From Comamonas sp. BIGb0124 (GTDB lineage: Bacteria > Pseudomonadota > Gammaproteobacteria > Burkholderiales > Burkholderiaceae_C): a stretch of DNA of 64,000 nt. Shown here piece after piece: positions 57,975 to 64,000 of this stretch. A program made the translations under genes and the position numbers. Below the pieces are notes generated by a model that had not been told where the DNA came from, did no database searches, and saw only the letters and a list, made by a program, of their open reading frames with translations. Every line of letters begins with the position of its first letter. Positions within the stretch are counted from its first letter, which is position 1. Location of the stretch: positions 248,001 through 312,000 of the forward strand of contig NZ_RJVF01000010.1 of the NCBI RefSeq assembly GCF_003752175.1. The letters are read 5' to 3'.

Positions 57975-58973
57975 TTACTTGGCGGCCTTGGGCGCGCCGT
58001 CTTCGATCTTGACCACGAAGCGGCCGGCACGGATATCGGCCTCCTTGGTCGCAACCTTGGCCTTGAGTTCGGCGGGAATCTTGCTGGAGAAGGTGCCCAG
58101 CGGAGCGAGCTCGGCGCCGCCGTGCTTCATGTGTGAATAGACACCGTATTCCTCGCCCTTGAAGGTGCCGGCCTTGACCTGTGCAATCGCATGATCGGCG
58201 GTCGGTTCGAACTTCCACAGCGCCGACGAGACCACGCTGTCCGGATACTGCGGCTGGGTGTTGATCACGTTGCCGATGACCAGCTTGCCGCGTTCCTTGG
58301 CCGCATCGGCCACGCCGAAGCGCTCGGCATACATCACGTCGGCACCGGCGTCGATCATCGCGAACGTCGCTTCCTTGGCCTTGGGCGGATCGAACCAGCT
58401 GTTGATGAACGAGATGCTGAACTCGACCTTGGGGTTGGCCTCGCGTGCACCGGCCATGAAGGCGTTCATCAGGCGGTTGACTTCGGGGATGGGGTAGCCG
58501 CCCACCATGCCGATCTTGTTGGACTGGGTCATTCCGCCGGCGATCATGCCGGTCAGGTAGGCGGGCTCGTGGATGTAGTTGTCGAACGTCGAGAAGTTGG
58601 GCTGCTGCGGCTTGCCCGACGAACCCATCAGAAATGCCGTCTTGGGGAAGTCGCGCGCGACCTTGCGCATGGCGGCCTCGACCGGGAAAGCTTCGCCGAC
58701 GATCAGGTCCTGGCCCTGCATGGCGTACTCGCGCACCACACGCTCGTAATCGGCGTTGGCGATGCTTTCGGTCGACTTGTATTCGATCTCGCCCCGGGCT
58801 TCGGCCGCCTTGAAGGCCTGGTGGATCCGGCCCACCCATTGCTGTTCGTAGGGCACCGAGTAGATCGCGGCGACCTTGATCTTCTTGGGGGTCTGCGCCA
58901 TTCCGGTGCTGGCGGCGGTGGCGGCCAGAACCAGGAGGCCTGCGCGCAGGGCGAATTGACGGCGACTGCTCAT
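57975..58973 (-). CDS. BMP family ABC transporter substrate-binding protein
   Basis: A 332-residue periplasmic binding protein of the basic membrane protein (PnrA/Med) family, which in studied cases bind nucleosides or purines. The N-terminus SSRRQFALRAGLLVLAA looks like a twin-arginine signal; the mature part begins QTPKKIKVAAIYSVPYEQQWVG. GAGG precedes the ATG. It is first in its operon and is insulated from the upstream deaminase by a strong terminator. Confidence 0.93.
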   Translation of the reverse strand: MSSRRQFALRAGLLVLAATAASTGMAQTPKKIKVAAIYSVPYEQQWVGRIHQAFKAAEARGEIEYKSTESIANADYERVVREYAMQGQDLIVGEAFPVEAAMRKVARDFPKTAFLMGSSGKPQQPNFSTFDNYIHEPAYLTGMIAGGMTQSNKIGMVGGYPIPEVNRLMNAFMAGAREANPKVEFSISFINSWFDPPKAKEATFAMIDAGADVMYAERFGVADAAKERGKLVIGNVINTQPQYPDSVVSSALWKFEPTADHAIAQVKAGTFKGEEYGVYSHMKHGGAELAPLGTFSSKIPAELKAKVATKEADIRAGRFVVKIEDGAPKAAK

Positions 58974-59000
58974 GTCGTGATCCCTCGGGTAATTGATCGT

Positions 59001-59050
59001 GCAAAAAAGACGCTGACCGGCATGCGTGCAAGACGCATGCCAAATCAGCG
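59001..59050 (-). terminator. Rho-independent terminator of the deaminase unit
   Basis: Read on the minus strand, CGCTGA-TTT-GGCATGCGT, loop CTTGC, ACGCATGCC-GG-TCAGCG forms a 15-bp stem with one internal loop and is followed by TCTTTTTTG. It separates the binding protein/deaminase pair from the BMP transporter operon. Confidence 0.88.
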
Positions 59051-59068
59051 TGTACACGCGGCTCGGGA

Positions 59069-59587
59069 TCAGGTTTTCCAGCCGCCGACATGCGAGCTCG
59101 ACGCCTCCTCGATCAGCGCCGGGCCCAGGCACTCGATGGCGGCCGGCGAGGCATCGAACACATCGCGACAGGACAGCTCGGCATCGCGCTGGTCGAGCCG
59201 CTCGCCGCGGAACACCCGCAGGCGCACCGCATCGATGCCGAAGACCACGCGCCGGATGTTGGACCAGTAGATCGCGCCCGCGCACATCACGCAGGGCTCG
59301 CCCGAGGCGTAGATCGTGGCGCCGGCCAGTTCCTCGCGGCTGAAGCGCGGGCTGGCGATGCGGATGGCCTCGGTCTCGGCATGGGCCGTGCAGTCGCCGG
59401 TCTCGCCGTTGCGGTTCCAGGCCTCGGCCAGCACTTCGCCGGCAGCCGAAACGATGACCGAGCCGAAGGGGCGGTTGCCGCGTGCGCGGGCCTGGTCGGC
59501 CAGGCCGATGGCCAGACGCAGGTACTTGCCGTCCTGTTCTCCAAGAGACTGTTCGGCCGGGAGGGGGGTCGAGGCGGTGCCTGTCAT
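59069..59587 (-). CDS. Nucleoside/guanine deaminase-like protein
   Basis: A 172-residue zinc deaminase of the cytidine deaminase superfamily. It has the metal and catalytic motifs HAETEAI and GEPCVMCAGAIYWSNIRRVVFG; the GAIYW form is typical of small guanine deaminases (GuaD), which convert guanine to xanthine and ammonia. The start overlaps the stop of the upstream binding protein as ATGA. Its neighbours (BMP importer, oxygenase) support purine catabolism. Other substrates such as cytosine or an s-triazine cannot be excluded. Confidence 0.88.
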   Translation of the reverse strand: MTGTASTPLPAEQSLGEQDGKYLRLAIGLADQARARGNRPFGSVIVSAAGEVLAEAWNRNGETGDCTAHAETEAIRIASPRFSREELAGATIYASGEPCVMCAGAIYWSNIRRVVFGIDAVRLRVFRGERLDQRDAELSCRDVFDASPAAIECLGPALIEEASSSHVGGWKT

Positions 59588-60618
59588 GCGTTCACCTGGC
59601 GTTGTGCGGCTGCGGGCAGCAGGCCCGAATGGAAGACCTGCCCGACCGTCGGCTTGCTGTTCAGGCCGAACACGGCAGCCACTTCGTCGATCTGGTGCTG
59701 CAGGATGTCGGGGCGCAGCGCGCCGAGTCCCAGCTCGCGGTTCTCCGCAGTGGCCAGGTACTGGCGCGTGATGGCCCAGCGGGCGCGTTCGACATCGAGG
59801 TTGAGGATGCCTTCGCGGGCCTTGATGGCGGCCAGCGCGGGCTCGGGATCGGCCAGCGTCTCCTTGAGTGCGCGGTTGCTGGCGGCCAGGAAACCGCGCA
59901 GCGCCGCGGGCTTTTCGGCGATCAGCCGGCTGCTGGCCAGCACGGCGTTGCCATAGAGATTCAAGCCAGTCTTGGCGTACTCGAGCACCGACAGGTCCTG
60001 CTGCGGCAGGCGCGCGAACAGCGACACGGCCGAGTCGTGGAAGTAGGTGGCAGCGTCCACGTCGCCCCGCACCACGACATTGTCGCGTGCGCTGAAATCC
60101 GTGGTCACCCACTGGAACAGGTCCTGAGGGGTGCCGAGTTGACGGGCCACCATGGGCCAGCAGCGGCGGGTCGACTCGACTGCGGCGGCGGCGACCTTCT
60201 TGCCCTGCAGGCTGGCAAAGTCGGTGGTGATACCCCGGTCCTTGCGTCCGATGATCACGAAGGGCGCGCGGTTGTAGTACTGATAGATCGCCTGCACGGG
60301 CGTGGCCTGCGGGTTCTGCACCTGAAACTCGACCAGCGAGCTGATATCGCCCAGCCCAAGGTCGTAGGCGCCGCTGGCCACGCGCGTGATCGAGGCCACC
60401 GAACCCGAGCCCACGTCGATGCTCACATCCAGTCCTTCCTCGCGGTAGTAACCACGGGACAGCGCCAGGAAAAAAGGCGAGGTCTGGCTGGTCACCCGGA
60501 AATCGAGCGTGAACTTCAGAGGCGTGAGGGCCGAGGAAGACTGTGCCTGCGCCGCCGGCGCCGCGATCCAGGCGGCCGCGGGAAGGGACAAGGAGGAGAG
60601 GAACTGGCGTCGTTTCAT
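59584..60618 (-). CDS. NMT1/SsuA-like ABC transporter substrate-binding protein (orphan)
   Basis: A 344-residue exported binding protein with a Tat-like signal (MKRRQFLSSLSLPAAAW) and the NMT1/THI5-type fold: PLKFTLDFRVTSQTSPFFLA, GYYREEGLDVSIDVGSGS, VASGAYDLGLGDIS. Family members bind pyrimidine precursors of thiamine, sulfonates, nitrate or nucleobases. No matching permease or ATPase lies beside it. It is translationally coupled to the deaminase, and a terminator separates both from the BMP operon, so it may feed another transporter. Confidence 0.88.
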   Translation of the reverse strand: MKRRQFLSSLSLPAAAWIAAPAAQAQSSSALTPLKFTLDFRVTSQTSPFFLALSRGYYREEGLDVSIDVGSGSVASITRVASGAYDLGLGDISSLVEFQVQNPQATPVQAIYQYYNRAPFVIIGRKDRGITTDFASLQGKKVAAAAVESTRRCWPMVARQLGTPQDLFQWVTTDFSARDNVVVRGDVDAATYFHDSAVSLFARLPQQDLSVLEYAKTGLNLYGNAVLASSRLIAEKPAALRGFLAASNRALKETLADPEPALAAIKAREGILNLDVERARWAITRQYLATAENRELGLGALRPDILQHQIDEVAAVFGLNSKPTVGQVFHSGLLPAAAQRQVNA

Positions 60619-60714
60619 GATGGGGAAACTCTCGGGAACTGATGTCAAGCAGGTTCCGCCGGCGCAGAGGCCGGACGGGTCGACTCGAGCAATTTCCGGG
60701 CGGCCGGGCGGGCC

Positions 60715-60955
60715 GCTGAACGCTTCTACTCTGATCGGTCAGTTGCAGCATCCGTGCCAACAGCGCTTGCCTGCAGGGCCGGGTCTGCATGCACCGATTG
60801 CATACACTTCAGGGGTTCAAGATGGTGCATGCCCGAGCCCGGCTCACCCGTTTTTGCCATCTTGTGGTGCGCACCGCCCGACAGGGCCTGCGAGGCCGGG
60901 GGGCGGGGCTGGCGTGAAACTTGCTCGACTTTCGCCGAGAGTAGAAGCGTTCAGC
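60715..60955. repeat. 18-bp perfect inverted repeat flanking a 205-bp divergent promoter segment
   Basis: GCTGAACGCTTCTACTCT (60715-60732) reappears as its exact reverse complement at 60938-60955. Reading toward each flanking gene, both copies have the same orientation, so they may be one promoter or operator element used by both genes. The enclosed segment also has three TGCATRC motifs (60786, 60799, 60826), CAAGATGG / CCATCTTG (60818 and 60857) and the palindrome GGTGCGCACC (60866-60875). The whole non-coding gap is 60619-61140; no gene is seen in it. Confidence 0.75.
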
Positions 60956-61140
60956 ACAGCGCCTGCGCAGCAGGCCGGATCGGCGGGTCATTGCTCTTGA
61001 AGCCGCCGGCGGCTGTCTTCCCGGCCCTCGCGGGCTGGAAGCAGATGCCGGTTTACCGCCCTTCAAGATGGCTCGGTCCCGTGCATGTCTCCGTTCGACA
61101 CGCCAGGCCGTGCCCCTTGCCTCTACAAGGAATGAACGCC

Positions 61141-62160
61141 ATGAACAGCCACGCCACCGCTTCCAGCACGGTCTCCGCCAACCCCGATTACGGCATGGAC
61201 GAGCTCCGCAAAGAATCGCGCATGGGCGATCTGGGGGTCGAGACCACGGCGCGCGAAGTTCGCCGCATCGATCTCTCCAACTTCGAACAGCGCAAGGCGC
61301 AGATTGCCGACGAACTGTGGAACGCCGCAGTCGACATCGGTTTTTTCCAGGTCTACAACCACGGCATCTCGCAGCAGGCGATTCAGGATGCCTTCGCCAT
61401 GACGGAGCGGTTCTTCGATCTGCCGCCAGAAACCAAGGCCCTGCGCCCGCTCAACCGCAATGCCGGCTGGGAAAGCAAGACCCAGGTGCGGCCTTCGGTG
61501 CGCACCGCCGACCAGAAGGAGTCCTATCAGATCACGCGCCCGCGCATGCAGGGCCTGTGGCCGACCGACGATGAACTGCCGGCTTTCCAGTCCACCATGC
61601 TGGGCTTCGAGTCCAAGTGCTGGCAGGTCGGCATGCAGATCCTGTCTTGTTTTGCCTACAAGCTGGGCTTCGATGCGGACTTCTTCACACGCGCCCACGA
61701 TCCGTCGAAAGACGCCTATCAAAGCACGTTGCGCATGCTGCATTACTTTGCGGTGGATCCGGCCCTCAAGGACCAGCTCGGCCTGTGGCGTGCCGGTGCG
61801 CACACCGATTTCGATTGCCTGACCCTGCTGTTCCAGCAAAAAGGGCAGGGCGGCCTGCAGGTCTGTCCCGGCAAGGAAGCGGATGCCCAGCAATGGACCA
61901 GCATCGAGCCGGCCGACGATGTCATCACCTGCAACATCGGCGACATGCTGATGCGCTGGAGCGACGATCAACTGCCCAGCAACTTCCACCGGGTGAAGAA
62001 TCCGCTGCCCCACGAATACCAGGGACCGCGCTACAGCCTGGCATTCTTCTGCCAGGCCAATATGGATGTGACGATCGAAGGGCCGGGCAAGAAGTACCCG
62101 CCCATCAGCGCCGACGACTATCTGCGCCAGCGCATCGCGGCGAACTTCGCCAAATACTGA
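61141..62160 (+). CDS. Isopenicillin N synthase-family 2-oxoglutarate/Fe(II) oxygenase
   Basis: A 339-residue non-heme iron oxygenase. The N-terminal DIOX_N region holds DIGFFQVYNHGIS. The iron triad is His-x-Asp in GAHTDFDCLTLLFQ plus the distal His in NFHRVKNP, and the cosubstrate pair is Arg-x-Ser in RYSLAFF. AAGGA places the start at the second of two ATGs. It is divergent from the binding protein/deaminase genes across a 522-bp gap. Genomic company suggests oxidation of a nucleobase-like compound, but substrates in this family are diverse. Confidence 0.9.
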   Translation: MNSHATASSTVSANPDYGMDELRKESRMGDLGVETTAREVRRIDLSNFEQRKAQIADELWNAAVDIGFFQVYNHGISQQAIQDAFAMTERFFDLPPETKALRPLNRNAGWESKTQVRPSVRTADQKESYQITRPRMQGLWPTDDELPAFQSTMLGFESKCWQVGMQILSCFAYKLGFDADFFTRAHDPSKDAYQSTLRMLHYFAVDPALKDQLGLWRAGAHTDFDCLTLLFQQKGQGGLQVCPGKEADAQQWTSIEPADDVITCNIGDMLMRWSDDQLPSNFHRVKNPLPHEYQGPRYSLAFFCQANMDVTIEGPGKKYPPISADDYLRQRIAANFAKY

Positions 62161-62236
62161 GCGCCTCGGTATCGACTCGCACGCCGCGCATGTCGGCACG
62201 GAAAATCCGGATGCAGCTGCGCGGCTTGGTCTGTCT

Positions 62237-63037
62237 TCAGCCCAGCCAGGGGGCGAGCCAGCCCAGCCCGTCGCGGGTGGCATGCGGCGCCGTGCCGCGG
62301 GCGGGGCGGTATTCGCAGCCGATCCAGCCGTCGAACTGCAGTTCGTCGAGCAGCTTGAACAGGTAGGTGTAGTTCAGCTCGCCCACGTCGGGTTCGTGGC
62401 GCTCGGGCACGCCCGCGATCTGGATGTGGCCGACGCGGCCGGTCGGCAGGTAGTGGCGGATCTTCATGGCCAGGTCGCCTTCGACGATCTGCGCATGGTA
62501 GAGGTCCATCTGCACCTTCACATTGGGGGCACCGATGCGCGCGATCAGGGCATGGGCCTGGTCCTGGCGGCTGAGGAAAAAGCCGGGCATGTCGCGGCCG
62601 TTGATGGGCTCGATCAGGATGTCGATGCCGTGCGGTGCGGCCAGCGCCGCAGCGGCCTGCAGGTTGGCGACATAGGTGGCCTCGACTTCGGCGGCCGTGC
62701 TGCCGGCCGGCACCAGGCCCGCCATCACATGGATGCGGGGGCAGCTCAGCGTGCCCGCGTAGGCGATGGCTTTCTCGATGCCCGCGATGAACTCCGACTC
62801 GCGCCCGGCCACGCAGGCGATGCCGCGCTCGCCGGCATCCCAGTCGCCGGGAGGCGCGTTGAACAGCACCTGCTGCAGGCCATGTTCTTGCAATTGCGCA
62901 GCGATCTCATCGGCCGGATGGGCGTAGGGGAACAGGTACTCCACGGCCTGGAAGCCGTCGCGCGAGGCGGCGGCGAATCGGTCCATGAACGCCACATCGT
63001 TGTAGAGCATGGTCAGGTTGGCGGCGAAACGGGGCAT
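62237..63037 (-). CDS. otnI: 2-oxo-tetronate isomerase OtnI (hydroxypyruvate isomerase family)
   Basis: A 266-residue TIM-barrel isomerase of the Hyi family: [21 protein letters not shown] at the start, [14 protein letters not shown], and [14 protein letters not shown] with the metal-binding residues. In erythronate and threonate pathways OtnI interconverts 2-oxo- and 3-oxo-tetronate. AGAGGA is upstream of the ATG. It follows otnC on the same strand with 87 bases between, and otnK lies before that, which favours OtnI over plain hydroxypyruvate isomerase. Confidence 0.9.
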   Translation of the reverse strand: MPRFAANLTMLYNDVAFMDRFAAASRDGFQAVEYLFPYAHPADEIAAQLQEHGLQQVLFNAPPGDWDAGERGIACVAGRESEFIAGIEKAIAYAGTLSCPRIHVMAGLVPAGSTAAEVEATYVANLQAAAALAAPHGIDILIEPINGRDMPGFFLSRQDQAHALIARIGAPNVKVQMDLYHAQIVEGDLAMKIRHYLPTGRVGHIQIAGVPERHEPDVGELNYTYLFKLLDELQFDGWIGCEYRPARGTAPHATRDGLGWLAPWLG

Positions 63038-63124
63038 GTCGGGTTTTCCTCTTGCTTCTTGCTGGGAGCGGTGCGCCGAGCGGCGCACGCAGGGAACGTC
63101 AAAAACAGGCGTGCGGGCGATCGC

Positions 63125-63847
63125 TCACCACGCGGCGCCGAACACGCGGCGCAGTTCGGCGATGTGCTCGGGCGCCAGCGCGGCGGGCTGGGGCTGGCAG
63201 ATCATCCACAGGCGGGCGGTTTCTTCGAGCTCTTCGAGCGTGGCCATGGCTGCGGCCGGGGTGTCGTGCCACACATTCGGACCCAGGCGGGCGAGCATCA
63301 CGGCCCGGATGGGGCTGCCCGCCTGCGCGTACTGCTCGATGGCCTCCACCACCGCCTGTGCCGCTTCGGGCGCGCCCGGCCGGTGATAGGGAATGTGCGG
63401 GACATGGCCCACCTTCATGACGAAGTAGGGCGTGATCGGCGGCAGCAGTTCGGCGAAAGCCGGCGGTGTTCCGGGTTGGCGGTCGGCAGTGGCCCCCGCC
63501 ATGAGCGAACAGGCCACCAGATGCGTGCTGTGGGTGTGGATGACGCAACGCGCAGGCGAGGCCGTGCGGGCGCTGGCCTCGTAGATGCGACGGTGCAGCA
63601 CGATGGTCTTGCTGGCGCGGTCGCCGCCGATCTGAACACCGGCGTCGTCGAGCAGCGCCAGGCGCTCGGGGGTCAACTGGCCCAGGCAGGCATCGGTCGG
63701 CGTGATCAGAAAACCTTGCGCCAGCTTGACGCTGATGTTGCCGGCCGTGGCGTGCACATAACCGCGCGTGAACAGTTCGCGGCCGACGCGGCAGATTTCC
63801 GTCCGGGCTTCGTCTTCGGAGAGATATAGGGGCGTGGAGTCGCTCAT
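63125..63847 (-). CDS. otnC: 3-oxo-tetronate 4-phosphate decarboxylase OtnC (class II aldolase family)
   Basis: A 240-residue zinc aldolase/adducin-fold protein: YVHATAGNISVKLAQGFLITPTDACLG and the metal pair in CVIHTHSTHLVAC. In the otn pathway it decarboxylates 3-oxo-tetronate 4-phosphate to dihydroxyacetone phosphate. It starts 79 bases after the otnK stop. Epimerase or aldolase alternatives exist in the fold, but the otnK/otnI neighbours settle the assignment. Confidence 0.9.
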   Translation of the reverse strand: MSDSTPLYLSEDEARTEICRVGRELFTRGYVHATAGNISVKLAQGFLITPTDACLGQLTPERLALLDDAGVQIGGDRASKTIVLHRRIYEASARTASPARCVIHTHSTHLVACSLMAGATADRQPGTPPAFAELLPPITPYFVMKVGHVPHIPYHRPGAPEAAQAVVEAIEQYAQAGSPIRAVMLARLGPNVWHDTPAAAMATLEELEETARLWMICQPQPAALAPEHIAELRRVFGAAW

Positions 63848-63926
63848 GGGAATCCGATGGAGGAATGGAAACACGCAGCACCGGCACGGCGCTGCGTCTT
63901 CGAGCCTGAGAAAAGAGAGACGGGGG

Positions 63927-64000
63927 TCAGGCCGCGCAGGCTGCGAATGCCTTCGTGAAAAAGTCCGCGGTACCGAAGTTACCCGACTTCAGCGTGATGT
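63927..64000 (-). CDS. otnK: 3-oxo-tetronate kinase OtnK, C-terminal fragment at window edge
   Basis: Only the last 24 codons are inside the window. They read ITLKSGNFGTADFFTKAF and a short Ala/Cys tail, and LKSGNFG is the C-terminal signature of four-carbon acid sugar kinases (DUF1537 family). With otnC and otnI following on the same strand, this should be otnK. The gene continues past the window end. Confidence 0.8.
   Translation of the reverse strand, partial: ITLKSGNFGTADFFTKAFAACAA

Noticed and set aside
57975-60618. A single operon joining the NMT1 binding protein, deaminase and BMP transporter
   Set aside because: A strong hairpin with a T6 tract at 59001-59050 stands between the deaminase and the BMP binding-protein gene, so they were treated as two units.

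Overview
This high-GC window comes from a betaproteobacterium of the order Burkholderiales, most likely a Comamonadaceae-like lineage. The basis is the block leuC-leuD-leuB, asd, truA, trpF-trpB-trpA, accD, which is typical of that order, together with a urtABCDE urea transporter and a urease cluster carrying a HupE/UreJ gene. No rRNA, tRNA, CRISPR array, transposase or phage gene was recognised. Most of the sequence is coding, with many ATGA start/stop overlaps.

Region 1 (1-16 kb) is mainly housekeeping: mnmC, the YggX iron-trafficking protein, an FMN reductase, a split CHR chromate-type transporter with a LON-domain protein, accD, trpA/B/F, truA, ilvD and asd. Upstream of asd lies a 34-codon open frame ending in a Thr/Lys/Ile-rich run. 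It is followed by mutually exclusive RNA pairings, so it looks like a leader peptide for the aspartate-family pathway. An Lrp/AsnC regulator and a divergent glutathione S-transferase follow.

Region 2 (15.3-26.2 kb) is an accessory phosphorus/nitrogen cluster. One long minus-strand run encodes a periplasmic binding protein of the 2-aminoethylphosphonate type, a LamG-bearing phosphatase-fold lipoprotein, a small lipoprotein, a secreted phospholipase C, an ABC ATPase, a fused double permease and a DeoR regulator. A class III PLP enzyme resembling phospho-lyases is divergent. I infer scavenging of phospholipid headgroups such as phosphoethanolamine, or of related phosphonates.

Region 3 (26.2-33.9 kb) holds leuB-leuD-leuC under a LysR gene, a divergent ohr (organic hydroperoxide resistance) gene with two palindromes in its upstream region, and an AsmA-family protein.

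Region 4 (34-54 kb) is a urea island. The minus strand carries ureA-hupE-ureB-ureC-ureE-ureF-ureG, with an LprI-like gene inserted on the opposite strand between ureE and ureC. Divergent from ureA is a 1273-residue protein that fuses an NCS1 nucleobase permease to a hybrid histidine kinase, translationally coupled to a LuxR-type response regulator. A ParB-like lipoprotein and an alcohol dehydrogenase separate this from urtABCDE. ureD stands alone, convergent with urtE and about 14 kb from ureA. The 10-mer GGCATACGCC occurs upstream of both the kinase gene and urtA, which suggests a common regulator.

Region 5 (54-62 kb) looks like nucleobase or nucleoside scavenging: a BMP-family ABC importer, a guanine-deaminase-like enzyme with an orphan NMT1-type binding protein, and a divergent 2-oxoglutarate/Fe(II) oxygenase. 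Nitrogen released there could pass through urea to the urease. Region 6 (62.2-64 kb) is the end of an otnK-otnC-otnI four-carbon sugar-acid operon, with otnK cut by the window edge.
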